Positions 1-7,717 of a stretch of DNA of 64,000 bases are shown in pieces. The first letter of the stretch is position 1; every line of letters starts with the position of its first letter. Position numbers and translations under genes: made by a program. The stretch is from Corallococcus silvisoli (lineage in GTDB: Bacteria > Myxococcota > Myxococcia > Myxococcales > Myxococcaceae), in assembly GCF_009909145.1 (NCBI RefSeq), contig NZ_JAAAPJ010000013.1:248001-312000 (forward strand), in the 5' to 3' direction. The notes under the pieces are model-generated. The model made no database searches. It saw only the letters and a program-made list of their open reading frames with translations, and was not told the DNA's origin.

Positions 1-1
1 C

Positions 2-70
2 GCGAACATCCGGCTCCACCGCGTTTCGGTCAAGCAGTCCCAAGAGGAGGCCGAGCAGGTAAACCAGTAA
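2..70 (+). CDS. C-terminal end of an unidentified CDS cut by the window start
   Basis: An open frame from base 2 reads into a TAA at 68-70. The 22 visible residues are polar and Gln/Glu-rich at the end (SQEEAEQVNQ). The frame keeps a GC-biased codon pattern, which fits the tail of a real gene, but too little is present to name it. It converges on the minus-strand SprT-like gene 25 bases downstream. Confidence 0.4.
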   Translation, partial: ANIRLHRVSVKQSQEEAEQVNQ

Positions 71-94
71 ATGTCCAGGCGGCTCGGCGGACGA

Positions 95-934
95 TCAACC
101 GCGCAACAGCGCGCCCAGATTCTCGCGCTCCCAACGCAGCGCGGCGGCGTAATGCGGGTACGTGCGCTCGCGCTCACGGAAGGCGCGCGGGTGATGCACG
201 CGGCGGCCGGTGCGGTTGCTGCTGGGGAACAGTTGATGAAGCATCTCGTGGAAGACGATGAACTCCACGAAGAAGGCGGGCACGTCCGGCTTGTCCAGCG
301 CGGGGTGGATGCGGATCTCCCGCGTCTGATGGTCGTAGACGCCCAGGCGGATGGACTTGCGGCGGCGGCGAGGGGGCATGCGGCCCCAGCCGATGCGCGC
401 CTGGATGGCGTTCTGGAAGTGCGCTTCGTTGACGCCGTTGAAGAGCGCGCGCAGGTCGAAGCAGCGGCCGAGCGGATTCAGCTCCGCGTCGGATTCGCGG
501 CGGAGCTGGCGGATGAGCGGCTGCTGGCCTCGGATGTATTCGTCCAGCAGGCCGCCCGCGGCGCGGTGGCCCCGGCCGGCGTAGTCCGCCACCGCGCGCA
601 CCACCTGCTCCGGCGCATCCAGGAACATGTGGTGCAACCGCAGCTGGAGCACCTGCGAGCCCCGGCGGAAGGACACCATGGTGGAGCGGTTGTCCGTCAC
701 GGCCAGGCGCACGGGCATGCCCAGGTTCGCGCTCAGGCGCCACGCGAGCGACTCCGCGCGCGACCACAGCTCCTCGCGCGACGCGGTGAGGACGCGCGGC
801 GCCTCCTCTGGAACGCGGTTGCGCGGCGGCAGGGGCGCGGGCCCTTCCGGCACGCGCTGCGCGGGAACGGAGGCGCGTTCCGCGGACGAGCCACGCGGGA
901 ACAGGGACATCTGGCGGAAGGCTTCGGGCGTCAC
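95..934 (-). CDS. SprT-like zinc metalloprotein
   Basis: This 279-aa protein carries a HEMLH metal-binding/catalytic motif (HExxH pattern) near residue 229, inside VFHEMLHQLF. A downstream histidine-rich stretch (VHHPRAF) could supply the third ligand. HExxH in the C-terminal third, preceded by a helical ALFNGVNEAHF segment, is the layout of SprT-like domains, which in other bacteria and in eukaryotic Spartan act as metallopeptidases. The first 60 residues are Pro/Arg-rich and probably disordered. There is no signal peptide, so it should be cytoplasmic. It lies downstream of the NFACT gene on the same strand with a 127-base gap, so cotranscription is possible. Substrate and peptidase activity are inferred only. 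Confidence 0.7.
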   Translation of the reverse strand: MTPEAFRQMSLFPRGSSAERASVPAQRVPEGPAPLPPRNRVPEEAPRVLTASREELWSRAESLAWRLSANLGMPVRLAVTDNRSTMVSFRRGSQVLQLRLHHMFLDAPEQVVRAVADYAGRGHRAAGGLLDEYIRGQQPLIRQLRRESDAELNPLGRCFDLRALFNGVNEAHFQNAIQARIGWGRMPPRRRRKSIRLGVYDHQTREIRIHPALDKPDVPAFFVEFIVFHEMLHQLFPSSNRTGRRVHHPRAFRERERTYPHYAAALRWERENLGALLRG

Positions 935-1061
935 GCGGGGGGCATCGTACCCGGCACTTCTCCGGACTCAAGGCCAGGGGCTGGACGCCCGTCCGCCCGG
1001 CGACCACGCCCACACGCAGCGCGTGACAAGCGGGGTTGATTCCCTCCCACCCCTTCCGACT

Positions 1062-2522
1062 TCAGGGCAGGGCCGGGTCGCCCCCGTGACGCGACTTGAG
1101 CAGCCGCTCCAGCCGCTCCGGCTCCATGCGCACCACGAAGGTCTTCTCCCGCGCGTACGTCACCTGCCCGGGAGCGGCGCCCTTCAGCTTGCGCACGAAC
1201 TTCACCGGCATGTAGCTGACCTCTCCGCGCGGCTCGCCCTTCGCCCCCGAGTGGTGCAGCGCGAGGTGCGCCGCGTCCAGCAGTACCTCCTGCGCCACCT
1301 CCGCGTGCTTCTCCACCGGCACCACCACGTGGCTGCCTGGCAGCCCCCGGGCGTGCAGCCACAGGTGCCAGGGACGCGCCACCTTGAAGGTGAGCGCGTC
1401 GTTGTCCTCCGCGCCCCGCCCCACCCAGATGCGCGAGCCGCCGTGGCCCACGTACTCCTTGAAGGGGAGGCCCTCCTTCGGGCCCTCCTCTCCCTGCGTC
1501 ACCTGGAGCACCTCCGCCTGCGCGAGCAGCGCGGCGTCATCCATCGCTTCAATCTGCTGGAGCGACAGCTGCGCGTGCGCGACCTCGCGCCCGAGCGTCG
1601 CCTCGCGGTGGCGGGCCGCCTCCACGCCGCGCAGCAGGCGCCGGTACTGGTGGAAGTGCCAGTCCGCCTCCTCCTTCGGGGTGCGCTTCGGGTCCAGCTT
1701 CACCTGGACCTCCTCCACGCCCTGCTCCGTATAGGCGGTGAGCGTCACCTGCGAGGCGCCGCGCTTGAGCCGGTGCAGGTTCTGCGCGAGCAGCTCGCCC
1801 ACCTCGCGGTGCTTCTCCGCCTCCGGGCCTCGCTGGGCCTCCGCGCGCACCTTCTCCAGCGTGCGGGAGGAGCGCTTCAGCCGCGCCCGGTACGGCTGCG
1901 CGAGCCTGCGGCGGATGGCATCCGCGCGGCTGGTGCGGTCCTTCTGCCCGAGCACCCGTTCGGCGGCTTGCAGGTTCGGGAGCGGGTCCGCGTCCACGAG
2001 GGCCAGGCGCGAGGGCTGCGCCCTGCCCTTCGCCAGCGCTTCGGCGGACACGGGCTCCGGCGGGGACCACTGCGCGCCGGGGTAGAGGTTGCGCCGCGCG
2101 CCGAAGCCCTCGCCGGAGAGCATCAGCACGCGCTCGTTGTCGCTCAGCAGGAGCAGCCCGCCCGGGGCGCCCACCTCCAGCACCAGGCGGCGGCGCACGG
2201 CCTCGCGCTCGAACTCCAGCACCACGGCGCGGGAGGCCTCCAGGTAGCGCGCGCCCTGGAGCTTGAAGCCGGTGAGCTCCTGGCGCAGCCAGCGCTGGAA
2301 GGGGGCGGGCTCTCCCGGCGTGGGGAAGCGGTCCTCCGCGACGGACAGGCGCGACAGCTCCCCTTCCGCGCACAGGCACAAGACCACCGATCTGCCGGGG
2401 ACGCGCAGCTCCAGGTAGGCCAGCCGGGGCAGCGGGCACCATGCCTTCTGGGCGACCGCGCCCACCAGCCGGGCCGCGACCTCCGCCACGACCTCCTCGA
2501 ACTCAACCGGACGCAGCGACAT
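1062..2522 (-). CDS. NFACT-family protein (RqcH/FbpA-like)
   Basis: This 486-aa protein has the NFACT layout: an N-terminal NFACT-N-type domain (residues 1 to about 170), a charged helical middle with coiled-coil character (about 190-340), and a C-terminal NFACT-R RNA-binding domain (about 370-475) with WLHARGLPGSHVVVP and EVSYMPVKFVRK. Relatives (RqcH, Rqc2/NEMF) bind stalled 50S-peptidyl-tRNA complexes; the best-studied RqcH adds alanine tails. The start at 2522 is chosen because a GGAAGGGG Shine-Dalgarno lies just upstream. The frame stays open to 2615, but that extension crosses the terminator of the neighbouring gene. The Asp-Arg pair used by RqcH is Ser97-Arg98 here, so alanine tailing should not be assumed. 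Confidence 0.8.
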   Translation of the reverse strand: MSLRPVEFEEVVAEVAARLVGAVAQKAWCPLPRLAYLELRVPGRSVVLCLCAEGELSRLSVAEDRFPTPGEPAPFQRWLRQELTGFKLQGARYLEASRAVVLEFEREAVRRRLVLEVGAPGGLLLLSDNERVLMLSGEGFGARRNLYPGAQWSPPEPVSAEALAKGRAQPSRLALVDADPLPNLQAAERVLGQKDRTSRADAIRRRLAQPYRARLKRSSRTLEKVRAEAQRGPEAEKHREVGELLAQNLHRLKRGASQVTLTAYTEQGVEEVQVKLDPKRTPKEEADWHFHQYRRLLRGVEAARHREATLGREVAHAQLSLQQIEAMDDAALLAQAEVLQVTQGEEGPKEGLPFKEYVGHGGSRIWVGRGAEDNDALTFKVARPWHLWLHARGLPGSHVVVPVEKHAEVAQEVLLDAAHLALHHSGAKGEPRGEVSYMPVKFVRKLKGAAPGQVTYAREKTFVVRMEPERLERLLKSRHGGDPALP

Positions 2523-2575
2523 GGACGGGCCCCTTCCGGACGGCGGGCCGCAAGGGCTTGGAATCCCTGGCCCGC

Positions 2576-2611
2576 AAAAGAAAAACGGCCCGGCGGGTTT
2601 CGCCGAGCCGT
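2576..2611 (-). terminator. Rho-independent terminator of the H1-like gene
   Basis: Bases 2585-2595 pair with 2601-2611 (11 positions, one mismatch, loop GGTTT). On the minus strand the stem is followed by TTTTTCTTTT, a proper U-tract. It lies 40 bases after the stop of the H1-like gene and just upstream of the NFACT start, so the two genes are transcriptionally separated. Confidence 0.85.
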
Positions 2612-2650
2612 TCACTGGACGTCAACCGACGTCCGTCATGACGCCGTACT

Positions 2651-2854
2651 TCAGGCTTCCGGGGTCGCCGGGGCCGCAGCGGCCTTGCTGGCGCTCTTGC
2701 GGGTGGTCTTGCGCGCGGACTTCTTCGCGGCGGCCTTCTTGGCCGGGGCCTTCTTGGCCGTACCGCGCTTGGCGGCAGGGGCCTTGCGGGCAGTCTTCTT
2801 CGTCGCGGTCTTCTTCGACGCGGCCTTCTTCGCGGTCTTCTTCTTCGCGGCCAT
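2651..2854 (-). CDS. Histone H1-like Lys/Ala-rich DNA-binding protein
   Basis: This 67-aa protein is built almost entirely of Lys, Ala, Thr, Ser and Arg in KKTAKK / KKAPAKKAAAKK-type repeats. It resembles the C-terminal tail of eukaryotic histone H1 and bacterial HC1/HC2-like proteins. Such tails bind DNA non-specifically and compact it; a nucleoid role is inferred. The ATG at 2854 has a GGAGG Shine-Dalgarno 6 bases upstream (minus strand). Open frame continues upstream but crosses the promoter, so the longer reading is rejected. It has its own near-consensus promoter and U-tract terminator and is therefore monocistronic. Confidence 0.85.
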   Translation of the reverse strand: MAAKKKTAKKAASKKTATKKTARKAPAAKRGTAKKAPAKKAAAKKSARKTTRKSASKAAAAPATPEA

Positions 2855-3201
2855 CGGAATCCTCCGTTCAGTGTTGAGGCCCGCGAGGACGCGAGCCCTG
2901 CACCCACTTTGGACTGAACGTGAGTGCTTGAAATGAATGGTACGGGCGACATGCCAGTGTGTCAACGCATGGTGATGTATTGCAGTGCGCGGCGAGGCCG
3001 ATTTTTGGCCTCCGGGCGCTTCGAACCGTTCGTGGCGGTCATTTCGGGGGTCCGGCGCGTCGCGCGCGGAGCCGAATTTCCGGCTCCGGACGCATTTCGG
3101 GGGTCGGCGCGGCGGGTCCGGGTGTCCGCTGCCGAGCAACCCGCGCGCACGCATCGCGTCGCTTCCCGTCGTGGAGGCGAAGTCCTACGGTGCCGCCCCG
3201 C
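2855..3201. other. Divergent intergenic region with promoter and imperfect repeats
   Basis: This 347-base region separates the H1-like gene (minus) from the GH1 gene (plus). It holds the promoter at 2937-2965 in a locally AT-rich patch. It also holds two pairs of imperfect direct repeats: a GCCGA(A/T)TTT..GGC(C)TCCGG unit at 2997-3014 and 3071-3089, and a CATTTCGGGGGTC unit at 3040-3059 and 3093-3111. No coding potential is convincing here. Confidence 0.5.
2937..2965 (-). promoter_or_regulatory. Near-consensus sigma-70 promoter for the H1-like gene
   Basis: On the minus strand TTGACA (perfect -35, bases 2965-2960) is followed after exactly 17 bases by TACCAT (-10, bases 2942-2937; four of six matches). 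This predicts transcription starting near 2930 and a 5' leader of about 75 bases. Such a consensus element is unusual in this high-GC sequence and suggests strong housekeeping expression. Confidence 0.7.
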
Positions 3202-4518
3202 ATGCGAGCTGCTGACCCGCTGACCTTCCCCGCGTCCTTCACCTTCGGCGTCGCCACGTCCGCGTACCAGGTGGAGGGCGGCATCGAGAACGACTGGGCC
3301 GCCTGGGAGCGGCAGGGGAAGTTGAAGGAGCCCGGCGCGCGGTGCGGCCGCGCGGTGGACCACTGGAACCGCTACGAGGAGGACTACGCCCTGGCGAAGG
3401 CGGTGGGCGCGGGCGCCTTCCGGCTGTCGCTGGAGTGGGCGCGCATCGAGCCCGAGCGCGGCCGGTTCGACGGGGCGGCGCTGGAGGCGTACCGCGAGCG
3501 GCTGCTGCGCCTGCGCGCGCACGGACTGCGGCCGGTGGTGACGCTCCATCACTTCACCCACCCCACGTGGTTCCACGCGTCCACGCCCTGGCACCTTCCG
3601 GAGAGCCTGGAGGCCTTCCGCCGGTACGTGCGCCAGTGCGCGCCCCTGTTGGAGGGCCTGGACGCGCTCGTCATCTCCTTCAACGAACCGATGGTCCTCT
3701 TGTTGGGCGGCTACCTCCAGGGCCTGATGCCTCCGGGCATCACGGACGGGGCGAAGACGATGGCGGCCCTGGAGAACATGGTGCGCGCGCACGCCATCGC
3801 GCGCGAGGAGCTGGGGCAGCGTCTGGGCCGGGTGGAGCTGGGCATCTCCCAGAACATGCTCGCGTTCACGCCGGACCGCTGGTGGCATCCCCTGGACCGC
3901 TCGCTGGTGCGGTTGGCGGCCCCCGCCTACAACCACGCGTTCCACGAGGCGCTCTTCTCCGGCCACCTGCGCGTCTTCATGCCGGGGGTCGCGTCCACGA
4001 ACGTGCGCATCCCGGAGGCGCGCGACTCCGTGGAGTTCGTGGGCGTCAACTACTACACGCGCGCGCACCTGCGCTTCATGCCGCGCCCGCCCTTCATCGA
4101 CTTCAAGTACCGCGACCCGGACGGGCGGGGGCTCACCGACATCGGCTGGGAGCGGCGCCCGGAGGGCTTCCTCCAGCTGCTCCACGAGGTGAAGCGCTAC
4201 GGCAAGCCGGTGTGGGTGACGGAGAACGGCGTCGACGACCGGGCGGGCGCGGCGCGGCCGGAGTACCTCCACTCGCACCTCCAGCAGGTGCTGACCGCGC
4301 GCGCGGAGGGCGTGGACGTGCAGGGCTACCTTTATTGGAGCCTGCTGGACAACTTCGAGTGGCTGGAGGGCTGGGGCCCGCGCTTCGGCCTCTACCACGT
4401 CGACTTCGACACGCTGGAGCGCCACCCCACCCCGGCCTGCGACTACTTCCGCGCGGTGGCCACGGGGCGCGTGCTGGTGCCGCCCGCGGCCGTCGCTCAG
4501 CCCAGCGCGGCCCGGTAG
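3202..4518 (+). CDS. Glycoside hydrolase family 1 (beta-glucosidase-like)
   Basis: This 438-aa protein spans a complete GH1 barrel. The opening FTFGVATSAYQVEGG is the family N-terminal signature. Glu162 in FNEP is the acid/base residue and Glu341 in VTENGV the nucleophile. The C-terminal DNFEWLEGWGPRFGL matches the aglycone-site region. There is no signal peptide, so it should be cytoplasmic and cleave beta-linked glucosides or galactosides that are imported. The start is uncertain: an in-frame GTG at 3190 sits 12 bases after a GGAGG, whereas the ATG at 3202 is 24 bases away. Its 3' end overlaps dusB by 22 bases tail to tail. Confidence 0.92.
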   Translation: MRAADPLTFPASFTFGVATSAYQVEGGIENDWAAWERQGKLKEPGARCGRAVDHWNRYEEDYALAKAVGAGAFRLSLEWARIEPERGRFDGAALEAYRERLLRLRAHGLRPVVTLHHFTHPTWFHASTPWHLPESLEAFRRYVRQCAPLLEGLDALVISFNEPMVLLLGGYLQGLMPPGITDGAKTMAALENMVRAHAIAREELGQRLGRVELGISQNMLAFTPDRWWHPLDRSLVRLAAPAYNHAFHEALFSGHLRVFMPGVASTNVRIPEARDSVEFVGVNYYTRAHLRFMPRPPFIDFKYRDPDGRGLTDIGWERRPEGFLQLLHEVKRYGKPVWVTENGVDDRAGAARPEYLHSHLQQVLTARAEGVDVQGYLYWSLLDNFEWLEGWGPRFGLYHVDFDTLERHPTPACDYFRAVATGRVLVPPAAVAQPSAAR

Positions 4519-5510
4519 TCCACCTCCGGCTCCTCTAGTGGGGCCGTGGGGTCGGTGTCCGCGCCCGCGAAGAAGCGGCGCACGCTGTCCTCCACCGCCT
4601 CCGGCGAGTCCAGCCCGTTCACCTCCGCCCGGAAGTGCGCCGCGCCCTTCAGGCCATGGGCGTACCAGGCCAGGTGGCGGCGGAAGGAGCGCACCGCGCC
4701 CAGGGCGTCCCCGACGAACTCCGCGTGGGCCTGCGCGTGCTCCAGCACCAGCGCGCAGCGCTCCTGGGGGGACGCCGGCGGGCCGCCCACCAGCTCCCGG
4801 AAGAGCCACGGGTTGCCCAGGGCGCCGCGGCCAATCATCACGAAGTCGCAGCGGGTGACGTCCAGCATGCGGTGGGCGTCCGCCACCGTCTTCACGTCCC
4901 CATTGCCGATGATGGGCAGCTCCGGGAAGTGGCGCTTGAGGTCCGCGATGTGGGACCAGTCGGCCTGCCCCGAGTAGCCCTGCTCGCGCGTGCGCGGGTG
5001 GAGGGCGAGCCCCGCGCACCCGGCCTCCTGGAGGGCCTCGGCCACCTTCAGATAGTTGAGCGTGCGCGCGTCCCAGCCCGAGCGGATTTTACAGGTGACG
5101 GGCAGGCCGGTGGCCTCGCGGATGGCCCGGACGATGGCCGCCGCGCGGGGCACGTCGCACAAGAGGCCGCTGCCGGCGCCGTTGCGCACCACCTTCTTCA
5201 CCGGGCAGCCCATGTTGATGTCGATGAGCTGCGCGCCCGCGGCCTTCCCCACTTGCGCGGCCTGGGCCATGGCCTCCGGTTCGCCGCCGAAGATCTGGAG
5301 CGAGTAGGGCTTCTCCACCCGGGCGTCGTAGCGCAGGTACTTGAGGGTGCGCTGGTTCTGGCGCATCAGCCCCTGGGCGCTGACGAGCTCCGTGGGGCAC
5401 AGGGCGGCGCCCAGCCGGAAGGCGATGACTCGGAACGGGCGCTCGCTCACGCCCGCCATGGGCGCGAGGATGTAGGGGTTGGGGAGCGTGTAGGGACCCA
5501 GCTTCAGCAT
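4497..5510 (-). CDS. dusB: tRNA-dihydrouridine synthase (DusB-type)
   Basis: This 337-aa flavoprotein reduces uridine to dihydrouridine in tRNA D-loops. The N-terminus YILAPMAGVSERPFR is the FMN-binding opening of the Dus barrel. INMGCPVKKV contains the catalytic Cys (GCP), and GNGDV and MIGRGALGNPW are further family blocks. The C-terminal helical region contains the typical RRHLAWYAHGLKGA. Full length for the DusB subfamily. It is convergent with the GH1 gene (22-base overlap) and divergent from the M50 gene. Confidence 0.93.
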   Translation of the reverse strand: MLKLGPYTLPNPYILAPMAGVSERPFRVIAFRLGAALCPTELVSAQGLMRQNQRTLKYLRYDARVEKPYSLQIFGGEPEAMAQAAQVGKAAGAQLIDINMGCPVKKVVRNGAGSGLLCDVPRAAAIVRAIREATGLPVTCKIRSGWDARTLNYLKVAEALQEAGCAGLALHPRTREQGYSGQADWSHIADLKRHFPELPIIGNGDVKTVADAHRMLDVTRCDFVMIGRGALGNPWLFRELVGGPPASPQERCALVLEHAQAHAEFVGDALGAVRSFRRHLAWYAHGLKGAAHFRAEVNGLDSPEAVEDSVRRFFAGADTDPTAPLEEPEVDYRAALG

Positions 5511-5607
5511 GGCGGCGACACCCTATACCCGACGGAGGGAAACAGAAGCGCGCGGGGCGTGAGAACGGCCCTGCGCGAGTGGGGGGCAACGATTAAGGTC
5601 CCCCTCC

Positions 5608-7035
5608 ATGTTCCGTTTTCGGCTCGGGAGCGTCCCCGTCCACGTCCACACGAGTCACCTGCTGTTCTCCGCGGTGCTCGCCTACAACTCCCTGCCGGTG
5701 CCGGGGCGGCACTCGGGTGCCGGGTGGCTGGGGGACCAGCTGGCCGACCCCTCGTCGTCCGGCCACATGGGCGCGGTGGTGGCCTACGTGCTGTCGTGGA
5801 TGTTCATCGTCTTCGTGTCCGTGCTGGTCCACGAGCTGGGGCACGCGGTGGCCTTCCGCTTCTATGGATACCGGCCGAGCGTGGACCTGGTCTTCATGGG
5901 CGGCGTCACCCGGCCCAACACGGACGCGCCGCTGCCCTGGCACAAGGACGTGGTGAGCAGCTTCGCGGGCCCGCTGGCGGGGCTGACGCTGGGCGTCTTG
6001 TGCTGGGCGGTGCTGATGCAGGTGCGGGGCCGCTCGGAGATGGCGGACTTCTTCCTGGGCAACTTCTTCTTCGCGAACATGGCGTGGGCGGTGCTGAACC
6101 TGCTGCCGGTGCCGCCGCTGGACGGGGGCCACATCAGCACGGCGCTGGCGACGCGGATGTTCGGGCGGCGGGGCTTCATCGTGTCCCACGTGCTGGCGCT
6201 GGGCCTGTGCGTGGGCGTGGTGCTGCTGGCCATCAAGAGCGGGGCCCTGTTCATGGGCGTCCTCTTCGCCATGTTCGGCTTCCAGGCGTTCCGCGTGCTG
6301 GCGGAGGTGATGCGCGCGCGCAACGAGGCGAAGGAGGAGGAGGGCCCCCAGGCCCAGGGCCTGCGCGAGGCGCAGCAGGCGCTGCGCGAGGACCGGCTGG
6401 ACGACGCGTGGCGGCTGGGCACCCAGCTGCTGGAGACCCCGGGCCTGTCCGCGGGCCTCACCAGCCGGGCCCATTACCTGCTGGGCTGGGTGGCGCTGAA
6501 GCAGGGCCATGGGCGGCCCGCGCTCGACCACTTCTCCCAGGTGCAGGGCCAGCCCGTGGAGATGCACGCGGTGGCGGCGGCCTTCTCGCTGGTGGGCGAC
6601 GACGCCCGGGCGGTGGGCTACTGGAAGCAGGCGTGGGGGGAGTCGCAGGACCGCACCGTGATGCACGAGTACGCGGGCGCGCTCATCCGCCTGGGCCAGG
6701 TGACGGAGGCGCTGCGGCTGCCCCGCGTGGACGCGGCGGCCGCGTTCCGGTGCGCGGAGCGGGCGCTGTTCATCCGGGGGGCCTATTCGGAGGCCGCGGC
6801 GGTGAGCGAGGCGGCGCTCGGCCACGTCCCGGACGCGGGCATCGCGTACGACGCGGCGTGTGCCTTCGCCAGGGCGGGCAACGTGGCGGACGCGGTGCGC
6901 CTGCTCCAGCGCGCCGAGGCGCTGGGCTTCCGGGACGCGGCGTACGCCGCCTCCGACGAGGACCTGTCGCACCTGCACGGTCACGCCGCGTTCGAGGACT
7001 GGCTGACGCGCTTGCAGCCCACCGCCACGCCCTGA
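5608..7035 (+). CDS. M50-type intramembrane metalloprotease with C-terminal TPR-like region
   Basis: This 475-aa protein begins with a site-2-protease-like membrane domain. His75, Glu76 and His79 form HELGH within a transmembrane helix, and Asp172 in LPVPPLDGG supplies the third zinc ligand. About six hydrophobic helices cover residues 1-235. The remaining 240 residues are soluble, helical and repeat-like (YLLGWVALKQGHGRPALDHF and similar), fitting TPR-type protein binding. M50 proteases cut membrane-bound regulators such as anti-sigma factors. An ECF sigma/anti-sigma pair lies immediately downstream, which suggests but does not prove a link. Confidence 0.85.
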   Translation: MFRFRLGSVPVHVHTSHLLFSAVLAYNSLPVPGRHSGAGWLGDQLADPSSSGHMGAVVAYVLSWMFIVFVSVLVHELGHAVAFRFYGYRPSVDLVFMGGVTRPNTDAPLPWHKDVVSSFAGPLAGLTLGVLCWAVLMQVRGRSEMADFFLGNFFFANMAWAVLNLLPVPPLDGGHISTALATRMFGRRGFIVSHVLALGLCVGVVLLAIKSGALFMGVLFAMFGFQAFRVLAEVMRARNEAKEEEGPQAQGLREAQQALREDRLDDAWRLGTQLLETPGLSAGLTSRAHYLLGWVALKQGHGRPALDHFSQVQGQPVEMHAVAAAFSLVGDDARAVGYWKQAWGESQDRTVMHEYAGALIRLGQVTEALRLPRVDAAAAFRCAERALFIRGAYSEAAAVSEAALGHVPDAGIAYDAACAFARAGNVADAVRLLQRAEALGFRDAAYAASDEDLSHLHGHAAFEDWLTRLQPTATP

Positions 7036-7132
7036 CTCAAGGTCCGGTGCCCTGGACGCATGTCCGGGGCTAGAGTCCGCGCCCCCCTCCGTGAGCCCTT
7101 CGCCCCCTGTCGTGAAACCCTCCCCCGAGCCC

Positions 7133-7717
7133 ATGCGTACCGGAGGCATGCCGGCATCCTCGGGAGGCGAGGCCGACTCGGACGAGGTGCTGATGGAGCG
7201 GTTCTGCCAGGGCGACGCGCCCGCGTTCGACGCGCTCTTCCAGCGCTACGCGCGCCCCATCCAGGGCTACCTGTCCCGCCTGACGGGCAGCCCCGCCACC
7301 GCCGAGGACCTGGTCCAGCTCACGTTCCTGTCCCTCGTTCGCTCGCGCGGCCGGTACCAGGTGGGGTCCCGCGTCCGTCCCTGGCTGTACGCCATCGCCA
7401 CCAACGCCGCGCGGGACCACGCCCGGCGCCACCGCCGGCCGGAGGACCTCACGCCCGAGGGCGAGCTGCCCCTCACCGTCGTGGCGGACACCCCGGAGCC
7501 GCGCGACGTGGGCCTGGAGCGGGCCGTGCAGCACGCCCTGGCGCGGCTCCCGGAGGGCCAGCGGCTGCCCATCCTCATGCACCGCTTCGAAGGCATGGGC
7601 TTCGCGGAGATCGCCGAGGCGCTGGGCCTCACCGAGAGCGCCGTGAAGGTCCGCGCCCACCGGGGCTACGCGCGCCTGCGCGAGCTGCTGGCCCCCCTTC
7701 ATCAGGAGACCGCGTGA
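7133..7717 (+). CDS. ECF-type RNA polymerase sigma factor
   Basis: This 194-aa protein (from the ATG) is a compact sigma factor. Region 2 runs through FDALFQRYARPIQGYLSRL and AEDLVQLTFLSLVRSR, and RPWLYAIATNAARDH ends it. Region 4 is a helix-turn-helix in FAEIAEALGLTESAVKVRAHRGYARLRE. The start is unclear: an in-frame GTG at 7091 would add 14 Pro/Ser-rich residues, and neither start has a strong Shine-Dalgarno. Its TGA overlaps the ATG of the next gene (ATGA), so it is translationally coupled to its likely anti-sigma factor. Confidence 0.9.
   Translation: MRTGGMPASSGGEADSDEVLMERFCQGDAPAFDALFQRYARPIQGYLSRLTGSPATAEDLVQLTFLSLVRSRGRYQVGSRVRPWLYAIATNAARDHARRHRRPEDLTPEGELPLTVVADTPEPRDVGLERAVQHALARLPEGQRLPILMHRFEGMGFAEIAEALGLTESAVKVRAHRGYARLRELLAPLHQETA

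Noticed and set aside
2962..5019. Long minus-strand open frame opposite the GH1 gene
   Set aside because: The plus strand encodes a complete GH1 enzyme with both catalytic Glu residues. The opposite frame is biased shadow sequence.
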